Shown in pieces: positions 15,817-26,474 of a stretch of DNA of 64,000 bases. The stretch spans positions 244,964 through 308,963 of the forward strand of contig JAFZMH010000008.1 of the NCBI GenBank assembly GCA_017553325.1, read 5' to 3'. This stretch comes from Clostridia bacterium (GTDB taxonomy: Bacteria; Bacillota; Clostridia; Christensenellales; CAG-917). Position 1 is the stretch's first letter. Each line of letters starts with the position of its first letter. The notes under the pieces were generated by a model that saw only the letters and a program-made list of their open reading frames with translations, searched no databases and was not told the origin of the DNA. The position numbers were made by a program, and so were the translations under genes.

Positions 15817-17916
15817 ATGAAGTCTACTACCAAGAAAATTTTGACGCTCATAGTTGCAATGATGCTTATCGTTGCGCTTGCTGTGACGTTTGCGGCGTGT
15901 GATTCAAGCACGAACACGACGACGGAAACTGCCGAGCAGACGGAAGACTCGAACACTCCTCCGACACCACCTGAAGGCGGGCAACCAAACGGGACTCCTC
16001 CCGAAGGAATGACGCCTCCGAACGGTGGTTTCCCCGGACAACAGGGCGGAGCGCAACCGGGACAACAAGGTGGCTTTCCGGGAGTTCAAGGCGGAAGCGA
16101 CGCATCCGCAAGCACGGTGACGACAACCGCCGTTGATACGAGCGCACTCGAAGCCACTATTGAATCATTCGATTTCGATGTAGAGTTTGACGACGAGACG
16201 TCATATGAAGAGCATGACGTCGTTGAGGTTGACCTCTCGACGCTTGAAGATAACTATACGATTACGTCTTCCGGCAATTACGTGTTTAGAGGTGAAACCG
16301 AATATCAGGTCGTCTTGAAGTCGTCCAACAAAAAAACGAGCGTTCATATCTGGCTTGAAGACGCAACTCTTGACAGTATTGTGATGGATGCGGAATCCAA
16401 AAAGTTGACAACAGTCATAACTCTCGTCGGCGACAACGAACTTACGGGTGTTAAATCTTCGGCTGATAATGACACAAAAGGCACTTTATACCTTAAAGGT
16501 GATGCGTTAATCAACGGAAACGGTAATTTGACCATAACAAGCGGCGAGGACAAAAACGGCGTGCATTGCACGGGCAAACTCGTCATCGAAGACGCGACGT
16601 TGACTGTAAATTCAGGAAAACACGGTGTGCGCGGAAACGACGCCGTGGTGGTCAAGGGCGCAACGCTCAATATCACTTGTCTTAAAGACGGTGTTCAAAA
16701 CGACAACGAAGTCGACTATGACGATATTCTTGAATATGACGATACGACCAACGATAAATCATTGGACGTGACATTCAGATATATCTATATCGACGATGCG
16801 AATATCACGATTGTGAGCGGCGACGACGGCATAAATGCGGCGACCTTGCTCTATATAAATAGCGGCAATATCAATATCACGACCAACGGTGGCGCACCCG
16901 CGAGAATAACCGAAACCTCCAGCGACAACGCGGACGGCAAAGGATTGAAAGCGGGAAGCCTTGAATACGCAGTGAGCGACGACCTCCTCGCGACGGAACT
17001 CGAAAAGGGTGACCGCGCGGATACCGGTGAAGACGACGAAGAGGGCGTGAATATCGTCGAACTGACGAACGCAGAATATTATGCAATCGTCATCAAGGGC
17101 GGAAACATCACAATAAACGCCAACGACGACGCAATTCATTCTGACGGCAATCTCTTCATCGGCGGCGGAACGTTCAACTTAACCAGCGGTGACGACGGCG
17201 TGCACGCGGAAGACGTATTGAAAATCACAAACGGCGTGTTTGTCATCAACAACTGCTACGAGGGTATCGAGGCGGCAAAACTTGAAATCTCGGGCGGTGA
17301 CGTCACTTTGACCGCGCAGGACGACGGCTTGAATGCTGCGGACGGCTCGAATGCTCAAATGGGCTACGTCAATCAAAACTGCTATCTCATCATCTCGGGC
17401 GGCACAATCAGAATCAACGCTCAAGGCGACGGTATCGACAGCAACAACGCGGTGTATATCTCAGGCGGACAAGTCTACGTCGACGGCCCGACAAACGGTG
17501 GCAACTCCGCGCTCGACAGCGAAGCAGGCATAGTGATTGACGGCGGTACTGTCGTAGCAGTCGGCGCAGTTGGTATGGTTGAATACCCCGCGAGCGGCAG
17601 CGCGCAAAACGTAATTTGCTATCAATCAACGACGACGCTTGCCGCAGGCACTACCGTCACGGTCAAAGACGCAAGTGGCACTACGGTTGTCGAGTTCACG
17701 ACGGCAAAGACCGCTCAATCCGTCATAGTGTCCAGCCCGTCTCTTGGCAAGGACGCGACCTACACGCTCTACGTCAACGGCACGAGCGTAGGCGAAGTGA
17801 CTCTTTCGAGCACTATCTCCTATCTCGGCACACAACAAGGCGGTCAACCCGGCGGTCAACCCGGCGGTCAACCCAGCGGTCAACCCGGTGGACAACAACC
17901 GGGCGGAAGAAGATAA
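15817..17916 (+). CDS. Secreted lipoprotein with carbohydrate-binding parallel beta-helix (DUF4353/Cthe_2159-like)
   Basis: The signal peptide ends in a lipobox T-F-A-A-C with the lipidated Cys at residue 28. Next is a Pro/Gly/Gln-rich linker to about residue 90. A long right-handed beta-helix follows, built from repeats such as GNITIN, GDDGIN, GDDGVHAED and QDDGLNAADG; Asp-rich turns suggest calcium sites. The C-terminus is a run of GGQP tetrapeptides ending in GGRR. The family is known for binding plant polysaccharides and acidic sugars, so a role in polymer attachment at the cell surface is likely. ATG 15817 has AGAGGTGA upstream. 699 residues. The gene appears monocistronic, with a terminator at 17947. 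Confidence 0.85.
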   Translation: MKSTTKKILTLIVAMMLIVALAVTFAACDSSTNTTTETAEQTEDSNTPPTPPEGGQPNGTPPEGMTPPNGGFPGQQGGAQPGQQGGFPGVQGGSDASASTVTTTAVDTSALEATIESFDFDVEFDDETSYEEHDVVEVDLSTLEDNYTITSSGNYVFRGETEYQVVLKSSNKKTSVHIWLEDATLDSIVMDAESKKLTTVITLVGDNELTGVKSSADNDTKGTLYLKGDALINGNGNLTITSGEDKNGVHCTGKLVIEDATLTVNSGKHGVRGNDAVVVKGATLNITCLKDGVQNDNEVDYDDILEYDDTTNDKSLDVTFRYIYIDDANITIVSGDDGINAATLLYINSGNINITTNGGAPARITETSSDNADGKGLKAGSLEYAVSDDLLATELEKGDRADTGEDDEEGVNIVELTNAEYYAIVIKGGNITINANDDAIHSDGNLFIGGGTFNLTSGDDGVHAEDVLKITNGVFVINNCYEGIEAAKLEISGGDVTLTAQDDGLNAADGSNAQMGYVNQNCYLIISGGTIRINAQGDGIDSNNAVYISGGQVYVDGPTNGGNSALDSEAGIVIDGGTVVAVGAVGMVEYPASGSAQNVICYQSTTTLAAGTTVTVKDASGTTVVEFTTAKTAQSVIVSSPSLGKDATYTLYVNGTSVGEVTLSSTISYLGTQQGGQPGGQPGGQPSGQPGGQQPGGRR

Positions 17917-17946
17917 AAACAATCATAATGTTCTCTCTAAACAGGG

Positions 17947-17978
17947 ACGGCATCCTACGGGGTGTCGTTCTTGTTTAT
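17947..17978 (+). terminator. Terminator after the beta-helix lipoprotein
   Basis: ACGGCATCC (17947-17955) pairs with GGGTGTCGT (17960-17968), allowing two G-T pairs, and is followed by TCTTGTTT. Confidence 0.65.
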
Positions 17979-18109
17979 TGAAAATAATTACTATAATAAA
18001 TATTTTATTTTATTTTTTTTTTAGGAGTTGGCGTAAAATCTCCGTATATATAATTGAATACGTTTTTTCGCGCGAAGATTTGACGCGCGAGATGGAGCAA
18101 AAGATAAGT

Positions 18110-19882
18110 ATGGCGCAAGGTTTGACTCCGGAATTCTTGGAAGAGTTGAAATTCAAGTGTGACATCGTAGAGGTCATATCAACATACGTGCCCCTGCAAA
18201 AGAAGGGGGGACGCTATTTCGGTTGCTGTCCTTTCCACAATGAGAAGACGGCTTCCTTCTGCGTAAATCAACAATCCGCCTACTATCATTGCTTCGGGTG
18301 CGGAGCGTCGGGAGACGTCGTCAAATTTGTGCAGGAGATTGAATCTGTGTCGTTTGTCGACGCGGTCAAAATTCTTGCGGAAAAGGCGAATATGCCTATG
18401 CCCGAGTTCAAGCTCGACCCGCACTATCAGGAAAAGAAGGACAGGAAAGATGTTTTGAAGCAGCTTATGCGCGACGCGGCGAGATATTTCCGCAACAACC
18501 TGCTCGACGAGACGAAGGGCAGAGAGGCGAGGGAGTATTTGGCGAGCCGCGGCATAAACGACGAGACGGCAAAACGCTACGGGCTTGGACTGTCCGTCGA
18601 TTTCGACAGTATGCCCGCATATCTCCGTCGCAAAGGCTACAAACTGCAAGACCTTTACGATTGCGGACTCGTCAACAATATTCAAAACCCGCGCGACGCT
18701 TTCGGCAACCGCATAATAGTTCCTATTATGAACGGTATGAGCGAGGTCGTCGCCTTTGGCGGACGCATCTTCCACGGTGAGACCGACGTCGCCAAATACA
18801 AAAACTCCACGAACACGACGCTCTTTGACAAAGGGCGTACCCTCTACGGCGTAAACTTCGTCAAGCGCGACAAGAAGGAGAACGGCGCGGCGTACAAGTC
18901 GCTCGTGCTCGTCGAGGGCTATATGGACGTCATCTCTCTCGGGGCAGTCGGCGTCAAAAACGCAGTCGCAGGTATGGGCACCGCGCTCACGGAAGGACAG
19001 GCGAGAGAACTCAAGCGTCTCGTCGACGACGTGTACGTCTGCTACGACGGCGACAATGCAGGTCGTCACGCCACCGTCAAGAACGTCGAACCTCTCCTTG
19101 AAGCGGGTTTGAACGTGAAAGTCATATCTCTTGACGACGGCAAGGACCCCGACGAGACCGTGCGAGAAGGCGGAGAAGAGGCGTTTATCGAAAAGATGAA
19201 AGCCGCGCTTCCGGTCATAGAGTACAAACTCAAACTCTGCGAGGACGCATTCGACCTAAACACCGTGGACGGCAGAGCAAAGTATATCAACGCCGCAATT
19301 CGCGTCTTGAAGGGCGTGGGCAGTCGCGCGGAGAGAGAGGTCTATTTCGAGAGAGTCTCCTCTCTTTCGAGAGTTTCAATCTCGACGCTCGAGGAGATGC
19401 TCTCGTCCGGCGTCAAGGCAAAGGAAGAAAAACCGAAAGCGGACGCCGAAAAGAAGGAGAACACCGCTCTCGATTCCTCGCGTTTCGTCATCAACAGAAT
19501 TATGGAGAACGCAAAGTGCGCAAATCTCGATCTCGTCAAGAGGGAGTGGCTCGCGCACCCGAAGCATCAAGAGATTTTCGACTACGCGAAATCGCTTGGG
19601 GACGAGCCGTTTAGCGTGGGCAAGATGTATTCTCGCGTCGCGGACGACCCCGAAATCAATCAGATACTCAATATCAACATAGAACTCAATACAACGCAGG
19701 AGAAAGGCTATTTTGAGGACTGTCTCGTCTTGCTTGCAAACGAATACATACAGGGTAGGCTTGAATATTTGAAGAACGCCTACAACGCTATGAGCGACCA
19801 AAACGAAAAGCGAAACGCAGTCCAAGAAATCGCCGTACTCGGCAAAAAACTCAAATCAAAATCCATTAGTGAAAAACTGTAA
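18110..19882 (+). CDS. dnaG: DNA primase
   Basis: Synthesises RNA primers at the replication fork. The N-terminal CHC2 zinc-binding domain reads [12 protein letters not shown] followed by [12 protein letters not shown]. The central TOPRIM core has VLVEGYMDV and CYDGDNAG. The C-terminal helicase-binding region follows. Start at ATG 18110 ([13 protein letters not shown]) matches the family N-terminus and gives 590 residues, a usual length; ATG 18092 in the same frame is an alternative. The frame is open much further upstream, into the previous gene's terminator, and that part is not coding. It is followed after 19 bases by rpoD, the classic macromolecular synthesis pair. Confidence 0.95.
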   Translation: MAQGLTPEFLEELKFKCDIVEVISTYVPLQKKGGRYFGCCPFHNEKTASFCVNQQSAYYHCFGCGASGDVVKFVQEIESVSFVDAVKILAEKANMPMPEFKLDPHYQEKKDRKDVLKQLMRDAARYFRNNLLDETKGREAREYLASRGINDETAKRYGLGLSVDFDSMPAYLRRKGYKLQDLYDCGLVNNIQNPRDAFGNRIIVPIMNGMSEVVAFGGRIFHGETDVAKYKNSTNTTLFDKGRTLYGVNFVKRDKKENGAAYKSLVLVEGYMDVISLGAVGVKNAVAGMGTALTEGQARELKRLVDDVYVCYDGDNAGRHATVKNVEPLLEAGLNVKVISLDDGKDPDETVREGGEEAFIEKMKAALPVIEYKLKLCEDAFDLNTVDGRAKYINAAIRVLKGVGSRAEREVYFERVSSLSRVSISTLEEMLSSGVKAKEEKPKADAEKKENTALDSSRFVINRIMENAKCANLDLVKREWLAHPKHQEIFDYAKSLGDEPFSVGKMYSRVADDPEINQILNINIELNTTQEKGYFEDCLVLLANEYIQGRLEYLKNAYNAMSDQNEKRNAVQEIAVLGKKLKSKSISEKL

Positions 19883-19901
19883 TCACCAAGGAGGAACAAC
19901 T

Positions 19902-20951
19902 TTGGACAGAGAACAACTTTTAAAACAGGAAATCGACAAAATTATCGCGCTCGGCAAGCAGAAAGGCAGCGTCACCGAAGACGAGATAATGCAAAAACTC
20001 GAGCACCTTCAAGCGACGGCTGACGATATGGAAAAGGTTTTCAGCGCATTGAAGGACGAGAATATAACCGTCGAAGAGACCGCTGTCGAGGACGATACGA
20101 GCGACATTGACAGCCTTATCGACGGCAATATCGACGACTCCGTCAAAATCTATTTGAAAGACATAGGCAGGGTCCCGCTTCTCACAGGCGACGAGGAAAT
20201 CGAGCTCGCAAAGCGTATGGAAGAGGGAGACGAAAACGCCAAAAAGATTTTGAGCGAAGCAAACTTGCGTCTCGTCGTCTCAATCGCAAAGCGCTACGTC
20301 GGCAGAGGGATGCAATTCCTCGACCTCATTCAAGAGGGCAACCTCGGTCTTATGAAAGCGGTTGAAAAGTTCGATTATACGAAGGGCTTCAAGTTCTCCA
20401 CTTATGCGACGTGGTGGATACGTCAAGCTATCACCCGCGCGATTGCGGATCAGGCGAGAACGATTCGCATCCCCGTCCACATGGTTGAGACAATCAACAA
20501 ACAGGGTAGGGCAACTCGTCAACTCCTTCAACGCTTGGGACGCGAGCCGTCCGCCGAAGAGATTGCCGAATATTTGGGTTGCAGTGTGGAGCGCGTGAGA
20601 GAAATTCAAAAGATAGCGCAAGACCCCGTGTCGCTCGAGACGCCGATTGGCGAGGAAGAGGACAGTCATCTCGGAGATTTCCTCGAGGACGACAAGGCTC
20701 TGTCCCCGTCCGAGGTCGCGGAGAGCAAGATGCTCAAAGAGCAACTCATTCAAGTTCTCAACACATTGACTCCGCGTGAAGAGAAGGTGCTCCGTCTCCG
20801 CTACGGTCTCGACGATTCTCACCCGAGAACGCTCGAAGAAGTCGGCAGAGAGTTCAACGTCACCCGTGAGCGTATTCGTCAAATCGAGGCGAAAGCACTC
20901 CGCAAACTCCGTCATCCCAACCGCCTTAAAAAGCTCAAAGATTTCGAATAA
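19902..20951 (+). CDS. rpoD: RNA polymerase primary sigma factor
   Basis: Directs RNA polymerase to -10/-35 promoters of the kind seen throughout this window. TTG 19902 is the start, because AAGGAGG lies seven bases upstream; the GTG earlier in the frame lies inside the dnaG end. The product has 349 residues, short for RpoD, with a reduced region 1.1. Region 2 reads [15 protein letters not shown], then [18 protein letters not shown] and [10 protein letters not shown]. Region 4 has LRYGLDD, the [17 protein letters not shown] helix-turn-helix, and ends in LRHP. It is cotranscribed with dnaG and trmK. Confidence 0.96.
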   Translation: MDREQLLKQEIDKIIALGKQKGSVTEDEIMQKLEHLQATADDMEKVFSALKDENITVEETAVEDDTSDIDSLIDGNIDDSVKIYLKDIGRVPLLTGDEEIELAKRMEEGDENAKKILSEANLRLVVSIAKRYVGRGMQFLDLIQEGNLGLMKAVEKFDYTKGFKFSTYATWWIRQAITRAIADQARTIRIPVHMVETINKQGRATRQLLQRLGREPSAEEIAEYLGCSVERVREIQKIAQDPVSLETPIGEEEDSHLGDFLEDDKALSPSEVAESKMLKEQLIQVLNTLTPREEKVLRLRYGLDDSHPRTLEEVGREFNVTRERIRQIEAKALRKLRHPNRLKKLKDFE

Positions 20952-21610
20952 TGCCGATAAGACTTGACGAAAGACTTTCAAAAATCGCCTCGCTTGTCGA
21001 TTACGGCAAGGTGGCGGACGTAGGGTGCGACCACGGTAAACTCGGCTACTTTCTCGTGAGCACGGACAGAGCGTCAAAGGTTATCGCGACGGACGTCAGC
21101 GCCCCCAGTCTCAAAAAGGCGAGAGAACTCGCGCTTGAAAACGGAGTTATAGACCTCATCGATACGAGACTCGGCGACGGACTTGAACCCTTATCTTCCC
21201 GAGAGGTCGATACGGTTGTCATAGCGGGGCTCGGCGGGGACGTGATTTCCGGCATTCTCGAGGGCGCGAGGCAGGAAGGCAAAGAGTTTGCGCACTATCT
21301 CCTTTCGCCCAACACTCATCCCGAAAAGGTGCGTGCGGAACTTGCAAGGTGCAAGCACACAATCGTCTACGACGACGTTCTCGTCTGCGCGGGCAAGGTC
21401 TACACGATAATCAAGACGCAAGAGGGCGAGGAAACGCTCGACGCAAACGAGACGAAGTACGGCAAGTTCTATCTTACGAGCGCAAATTTCAAGGCGCAAC
21501 TTGAAAGAGAGATACAAAACAAAAAGAACATTTTAGACAAAAATTTCAGCGAGGAGCTGATGGGCAAGGTCAAAGACCTTGAAGCCTTGCTCGAAACGCT
21601 GAAAGGATGA
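20951..21610 (+). CDS. trmK: tRNA (adenine22-N1)-methyltransferase
   Basis: A SAM-dependent Rossmann methyltransferase of 219 residues that methylates A22 in the D-loop region of some tRNAs in Gram-positive bacteria. The motif VADVGCDHGKLGYFL is diagnostic, followed by ATDVSAPSL, AGLGGDVIS and LSPNTH. The ATG overlaps the rpoD stop (TAATG), giving translational coupling. The C-terminal coiled helix (residues about 180-219) is typical. The order rpoD-trmK-nif3 is conserved in many Firmicutes. Confidence 0.93.
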   Translation: MPIRLDERLSKIASLVDYGKVADVGCDHGKLGYFLVSTDRASKVIATDVSAPSLKKARELALENGVIDLIDTRLGDGLEPLSSREVDTVVIAGLGGDVISGILEGARQEGKEFAHYLLSPNTHPEKVRAELARCKHTIVYDDVLVCAGKVYTIIKTQEGEETLDANETKYGKFYLTSANFKAQLEREIQNKKNILDKNFSEELMGKVKDLEALLETLKG

Positions 21611-21614
21611 AGAT

Positions 21615-22394
21615 ATGAAGATAAGAAGAATAACCGACGAAATCGAAAAATACGCAAAGCCGGAACTTGCGGTAGAAAACGACCGCGAGCGCATCGGCTT
21701 GCAAGTCGGCTGGTTGGACGCGGAGTGCACGGGCGTCGTCGTATGCCTCGACTGCACGCTTGAAGTGCTTGAGCAGGCGGTCAAAGAGGGGTGCAACCTC
21801 GTCGTCGCGCATCATCCGCTCATCTACCATCCGATGCAGAAGATAGATATGGAGGACGGGCACGCGAGGATTGCGATTTTCGCGCTCAAACACGGCATAA
21901 CCGTCTACTCCGCGCACACGAATATGGACTGTTGCGAACTCGGTATAAACAGAGAACTCATCGACCTGTTCGAGGCCGATTTTTCGGAACAATCTAAAGA
22001 GGACGCCTGCCTGTTCTTTGCAAGGCTTGAACCCATCACTCTCCGCGCTCTCACCAAGCGCATAAGCGAAGTCCTCAAAGACGACAGCGTAAAATACGTG
22101 GGCAACGGCAACAAAATCATCTCCAAGATATGCATTTGCAGCGGCGGCGGAGGAGGCTCCCAAGAAATCGCGGTTGCGATGAAGGGAGGAGCCGACGTCT
22201 ATATCAGCGGAGACTTTTCTCATCACGATTATCTGTTCGCGCTTGAAAACGAGTTTGCAGTAATAGAGTACTCGCACTTTGCAAGCGAGATAATCGTCGT
22301 CGACCTGTTTGAAAAAATATTGTCCGCAATCGAAGGACTGAAAATTGTAAAATCAACCGAAAAACGTCCGTTTAGGACTATGGAGGAATTATGA
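21615..22394 (+). CDS. Nif3-like dinuclear metal centre protein
   Basis: A member of the Nif3/YqfO family, toroidal hexamers with two metals per subunit. Visible metal ligands include the VVAHHPLIYHP block and SAHTNMD near the N-terminal half, and GDFSHHD with the later YSHFASE near the end. There are 259 residues, so the PII-like insertion found in YqfO is absent. The physiological reaction is unsettled. The start is five bases after the trmK stop, with AAGGATGAAG as ribosome site. Confidence 0.92.
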   Translation: MKIRRITDEIEKYAKPELAVENDRERIGLQVGWLDAECTGVVVCLDCTLEVLEQAVKEGCNLVVAHHPLIYHPMQKIDMEDGHARIAIFALKHGITVYSAHTNMDCCELGINRELIDLFEADFSEQSKEDACLFFARLEPITLRALTKRISEVLKDDSVKYVGNGNKIISKICICSGGGGGSQEIAVAMKGGADVYISGDFSHHDYLFALENEFAVIEYSHFASEIIVVDLFEKILSAIEGLKIVKSTEKRPFRTMEEL

Positions 22395-23107
22395 ACTTTA
22401 AAAAAATACTCGAATATCAAAGGATAGACCAAGAAATCTTGGCGCTCGAGAACGAAGTCTATAAGAGCAAAGAAAGGACCAATCTCGCAACCGCGAAGAC
22501 CAATATCGCAAAGTCCACCGAGATTATCAACAAACTCAAAGACGAAGCGACGACTCTGCTCGCGTCCTACAACTCCGTGCAGGAGAAGATTGACGAACTG
22601 AAAGCCGAACTCGACGAATACGAGGGCGTGCTCGACGGCGTGCAGGACATCGCGGAAACCGACTATCACATCAAGAAAGTCAGCGCAATCGTCGACCGTA
22701 TTTCCGCGCTCGAAAAGGAAGTCGCGCTCGGCTCCAAACGCATTGACGAAATAAACGACAAGTACAAAAAGACGTGGGACCAAGGCGTAAAGGACACGGT
22801 GTTTTTCAAGACGGCAAAAGCGGATTACGACAAGCTCGTCGAGGACTATCGTCCTCAGGTCGTCGAAAAGGTCAACGCTCGCGACGCATTGAAGGGAGAC
22901 ATCCCCGAGAAGATACTCGAGTTGTACGCGTCCCTTCGCGCGGCGAAGAAGATGCCGGCGTTCGTCCCGTACGACCAAAAGTCTTCGGGTTGCTGCCCGA
23001 GATGCGGTATGGAAGTCGCAAACGATACGCTTGCAAAACTCAAAAACCCGGGAGACTATGCGGAGTGTCCAAACTGCCGCCGTATTCTCTTTATACCGGA
23101 AAACTGA
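22391..23107 (+). CDS. Coiled-coil protein with C-terminal C4 zinc ribbon
   Basis: A 238-residue protein. Residues about 5-180 are heptad-rich, forming a long coiled-coil hairpin. The C-terminus carries a zinc ribbon with C-P-R-C-G and C-P-N-C (SSGCCPRCGM and YAECPNCRRIL). It matches the CT398/zf-RING_7 family, whose molecular role is unclear; a link to tRNA or RNA handling is only suggested by its conserved place after trmK and nif3. The ATG overlaps the nif3 stop by four bases. It is the last gene of the dnaG operon. Confidence 0.88.
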   Translation: MNFKKILEYQRIDQEILALENEVYKSKERTNLATAKTNIAKSTEIINKLKDEATTLLASYNSVQEKIDELKAELDEYEGVLDGVQDIAETDYHIKKVSAIVDRISALEKEVALGSKRIDEINDKYKKTWDQGVKDTVFFKTAKADYDKLVEDYRPQVVEKVNARDALKGDIPEKILELYASLRAAKKMPAFVPYDQKSSGCCPRCGMEVANDTLAKLKNPGDYAECPNCRRILFIPEN

Positions 23108-23108
23108 C

Positions 23109-23147
23109 TCTGAAAACTCAATTTTGATTTTAATCAAAATTTTCAGA
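23109..23147. other. Palindrome upstream of lacZ
   Basis: ATTTTGATT (23121-23129) and AATCAAAAT (23132-23140) are perfect inverted arms. An outer arm TCTGAAAA (23109-23116) can pair with TTTTCAGA (23140-23147). It lacks a T-run on the plus strand, so it fits an operator for lacZ at least as well as a terminator for the dnaG operon. Confidence 0.4.
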
Positions 23148-23184
23148 ATAGTCGACCAATGACGAATATCAAATAGGAGGAGTT

Positions 23185-26100
23185 ATGGAAAACTGTTTCA
23201 ACAATCCGAACGTATATCAGGTGAACGTGTGTCAAAAGCACGGCGCGGGGTTCCCCAAGACCGAAAAGGGCAAAACCCGCACTGTCCTACTCAACGGAGA
23301 TTGGAATTTTAAATATTTTGCGTCCACGACGATGCTCGATTTGAACCCCGCTTCGTGGGACGTTATTCCCGTGCCGTCCAACTGGCAATTAAAGGGGTTC
23401 GGCAGACCGATATATGCGAATATTCGCTATCCGAAACCTATAGCGACGGGAATGTTTGCAAAACCGCACATCGACGAGGAAATCAACCCCTGCGCAGTGT
23501 ATATGAGAAAATTCAACCTTGACGAAATCGAGGGAAGTTTGCATATCAATTTCTGTGCGAACAGCGGCGCGGAACTGTATATAAACGGCAAATTCGTTGG
23601 ATACAGCGAGGACACTTTCGATTATCAAGAGTACGACGTCACGCCGTACGTTGTAAAGGGCGAAAATGAGGTCAAAATCGTGGTCTATCGCTATACGACG
23701 GGCAGTTATCTCGAAGACCAAGATATGTGGCGCATCTCAGGACTTTTCCGCGACGTCACTCTCATCGAACTGCCGACTTGCCGTATAAACGACGTCTTTG
23801 CAAGAGCGGAATTCAACGACGATTTCTCCGAGGCGAAACTCCTCATCGACGCGGACGTCTACTGCATGAAGGGCGTTGAGGTCGGTGAAGACGCATTTTT
23901 AAAAGCCGAACTGCTCGACAGAAACGGCAACCTCGTCAGTGAGAGCGCGTTTTCGATTTTGGGGCTCGACGAGGACGAAACCAAGTCGGTCAAGATTACC
24001 GAAAAAGTTTCCGCGCCTCGTCTTTGGAGCGCGGAGGACCCGTATCTTTATAAACTCCGCTTGACGCTCACCTCAAAAGACGCAAAAACGCAGAAGGACG
24101 TTTTCCACGACAGAAGGGAACTCGACTTCGGCTTCAGAGAGATAAAGACCGTTCCGTCCATAGACGGGAAAGAACCTACGATTTTGTTGAACGGCAAAAA
24201 ACTCAAAATCAGAGGCGTCAACCGCCACGAATTCCATCCCGATTTCGGACACGCCGTTCCAAAGGAATACACCGAAAAGGATATTCTTCTCCTCAAGAGA
24301 AACAACGTCAACAGCATAAGAACGAGCCATTATCCGAATTCGCGCTTCTTCTACGAACTTTGCGACAAGTACGGAATTATGGTTATGTGCGAAAACAACT
24401 TGGAAACGCACGGGCTCGCGGGCAGCGTACCTCATTCCAACAAGCGTTGGATAGAGCAAGTTTGCTGGCGTATGCAAAATATGGTGAGAACCTATAGAAA
24501 TCACGCCTGCATACTCTTTTGGTCTCTCGGCAACGAGAGCGGAAACGGCAAGGCGTTTGCCGAGATGAAGAAAGTTGCGAGAGAACTTGATACGACTCGC
24601 CCGATACACTACGAACCGGACGCGCACATGAGAGTCACTGACATCATGAGCGAAATGTACGCCAAAGAGGAGAATATGGAAAAACTCTGCAAAAACGGGT
24701 TGTATATTCACACTCTCGCAACGGTTTGGGCTCCGTTTGGACATTGGCTCACACCAAAGATGTACAAAGATTTGCCGTATATTCAGTGCGAATATGCGCA
24801 TTGCATGGGCAACAGTCTCGGCAATTTCAACGACTACTGGGTGCATTTCAGAAAACACGACAGACTCTGCGGCGGTTATATTTGGGACTTTGCCGACCAG
24901 TCGATCAAGCGCGTGGCGGCGGACGGCACGATAGAGTACACCTACGGCGGAGACTGGGGAGACAAGCCCAACGACGGCACGTTTGCCTTTAACGGTATCG
25001 TGCGCGCGGACAGAAGCCCCAACCCCGCGTTCTACGAGGTCAAAAAGGTCTATCAACAAGTCAACTTTGAATTTGCGGACGGCAAACTTGAACTCATCAA
25101 CGAATATATGTTCACAAACCTCGACGCGTTCAAGCTTCGTTTCGAATTGCAAGTCGACGGAAAAGTCGCAGACGCAAAAGAACTCGACGCTCCGAGCGTT
25201 GAACCGCTCTCACGCGGACAAATGCCGCTTCCGTTCCTGCTTCCCGACAAGGGCGAAATTTGCTTGAATTGCTATGCTATCGTCAAAAATGAAGACGAAG
25301 TCTTCAAGGCAGGCGACGTCGTGGCGGAAGAGCAGATTGATTTCACTGGCTATAAGGCGAGAGAATTCAAGAAGGCGCAGGGCAAGACGGTGTTCCGCGA
25401 GGACGGCAAAATCTTGCTCGAATGCGGCAATATGGTGGCGACTGTGGACAAGATTTCCGGCTATATATCGTCAATCGTGATAGACGGCAAGGAGAGACTT
25501 TCCGCTCCCGTCCGCCCGAATTTCTGGCGCGCGCCTATCGACAACGATTTGTCTCCACAACTCCCGTCGTTTGCCATGAAGATACTCGGCAAAAACTATT
25601 TCAAGTGTTGCGACGACAAACTCGTCAAAGCAAATATGACCTTCACGGACAAGACAGTCGAAATCGATTGGTCGTGCGGTTTACAACTCAGCATGCTCCA
25701 CACGACCTACGAAGCGGGTGAAGAGGGAATAAAGGTCTCTATGCGCGTCAAACCTCACAAGTTCGGACTTCCGCGCTACGGTTTCAGAATGGGACTCGAT
25801 GTCGGAGACAGCGTGGAATTCTTCGGGCGCGGTCCTCACGAGAACTATTGCGACAGAAAGGTCTCCGCAAAACTCGGCGTATACTCCGGCAAGATTGCGG
25901 ACTTCGAACACGACTATCTCGTACCGCAGGAGAACGGCAACCACTGCGACACCCGTTATCTCGTAGTCGGCGGAAAGGACGGGCTCAGATTTGAAGCGAC
26001 GGACAAGCCGTTTGAATTCAGCGTTCACGACTACACGAGAGAGGAACTCGAAGCGGCGACGCACGCGCACGAACTCGTTCACGGAGGAAAGATTGAGGTC

Positions 26101-26217
26101 TCAATCGACGGCAAACAACGCGGTGTGGGCGGCGATATTCCCGCGCTTGCTTGCGTCAAACCGCAATACAAAGTTAAGGCGGGCAAGGTGCACGAACTTG
26201 CCTTCGTCATCAAGTAA
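23185..26217 (+). CDS. lacZ: Beta-galactosidase, glycoside hydrolase family 2 (LacZ type)
   Basis: Hydrolyses terminal beta-galactosides, probably lactose or host/plant galactans. The 1010-residue protein has the full LacZ domain order: jelly-roll sugar-binding domain (DVIPVPSNWQLKGFGRPIYAN; then EDQDMWRISGLFRDV), immunoglobulin-like domains, TIM barrel, and C-terminal beta-sandwich. The acid/base Glu is at about 451 in GNESGNG, and the nucleophile Glu at about 536 in CEYAHCMGN. NSIRTSHYPN and the HxDRLCGGYIWDFADQ region are also present. There is no signal peptide, so the enzyme is cytosolic. GGAGG precedes the ATG. No lactose permease or regulator is adjacent, so substrate supply is unknown. 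Confidence 0.96.
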   Translation: MENCFNNPNVYQVNVCQKHGAGFPKTEKGKTRTVLLNGDWNFKYFASTTMLDLNPASWDVIPVPSNWQLKGFGRPIYANIRYPKPIATGMFAKPHIDEEINPCAVYMRKFNLDEIEGSLHINFCANSGAELYINGKFVGYSEDTFDYQEYDVTPYVVKGENEVKIVVYRYTTGSYLEDQDMWRISGLFRDVTLIELPTCRINDVFARAEFNDDFSEAKLLIDADVYCMKGVEVGEDAFLKAELLDRNGNLVSESAFSILGLDEDETKSVKITEKVSAPRLWSAEDPYLYKLRLTLTSKDAKTQKDVFHDRRELDFGFREIKTVPSIDGKEPTILLNGKKLKIRGVNRHEFHPDFGHAVPKEYTEKDILLLKRNNVNSIRTSHYPNSRFFYELCDKYGIMVMCENNLETHGLAGSVPHSNKRWIEQVCWRMQNMVRTYRNHACILFWSLGNESGNGKAFAEMKKVARELDTTRPIHYEPDAHMRVTDIMSEMYAKEENMEKLCKNGLYIHTLATVWAPFGHWLTPKMYKDLPYIQCEYAHCMGNSLGNFNDYWVHFRKHDRLCGGYIWDFADQSIKRVAADGTIEYTYGGDWGDKPNDGTFAFNGIVRADRSPNPAFYEVKKVYQQVNFEFADGKLELINEYMFTNLDAFKLRFELQVDGKVADAKELDAPSVEPLSRGQMPLPFLLPDKGEICLNCYAIVKNEDEVFKAGDVVAEEQIDFTGYKAREFKKAQGKTVFREDGKILLECGNMVATVDKISGYISSIVIDGKERLSAPVRPNFWRAPIDNDLSPQLPSFAMKILGKNYFKCCDDKLVKANMTFTDKTVEIDWSCGLQLSMLHTTYEAGEEGIKVSMRVKPHKFGLPRYGFRMGLDVGDSVEFFGRGPHENYCDRKVSAKLGVYSGKIADFEHDYLVPQENGNHCDTRYLVVGGKDGLRFEATDKPFEFSVHDYTREELEAATHAHELVHGGKIEVSIDGKQRGVGGDIPALACVKPQYKVKAGKVHELAFVIK

Positions 26218-26270
26218 AACCGCACGGTTTGGCGAATAGCTTTGTCTATTCAAAAATCGCAACGATTTAA

Positions 26271-26303
26271 AAGCGTTCCCAATATGGGAGCGCTTAATTT
26301 TTT
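26271..26303 (+). terminator. Terminator after lacZ
   Basis: AAGCGTTCCC (26271-26280) pairs with GGGAGCGCTT (26286-26295) across AATAT, and is followed by AATTTTTTG. Confidence 0.8.
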
Positions 26304-26393
26304 GTCGCAATTCTTTCATTTCTTCGCACGCAAGTTTATTTTTTAAACATTAATTGTGATTTCTTGTTTTAAAAAGTATTTCGCAACAACCTT

Positions 26394-26474
26394 GCGTTTG
26401 AGTGGAAAGACGCGAAGCGTCCGCTCATCCCTCGCAAACGGGCTTTTTCGCGCTCTTCATCCAACCTGAGCGGT
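26394..26474. repeat. Dispersed nested-palindrome repeat, copy B
   Basis: An inner stem GACGC (26409-26413) with GCGTC (26417-26421) sits inside CGTTTG (26395-26400) with CAAACG (26435-26440). It is followed by TTCATCC and GAGCGGTTTTG. The order GCTCATC-CTC-CAAA, then CATCC, then GAGCGGTTTTG is the same as in copy D near 61.2 kb. The rest of this 495-base gap between lacZ and thrS contains the lacZ terminator, the thrS promoter and AT-rich sequence; I saw no gene and no T-box motif. Confidence 0.6.

Noticed and set aside
17839..17910. Tandem DNA repeats at the end of the beta-helix lipoprotein gene as a mobile or CRISPR element
   Set aside because: They encode in-frame G-G-Q-P tetrapeptides, a common low-complexity surface tail.
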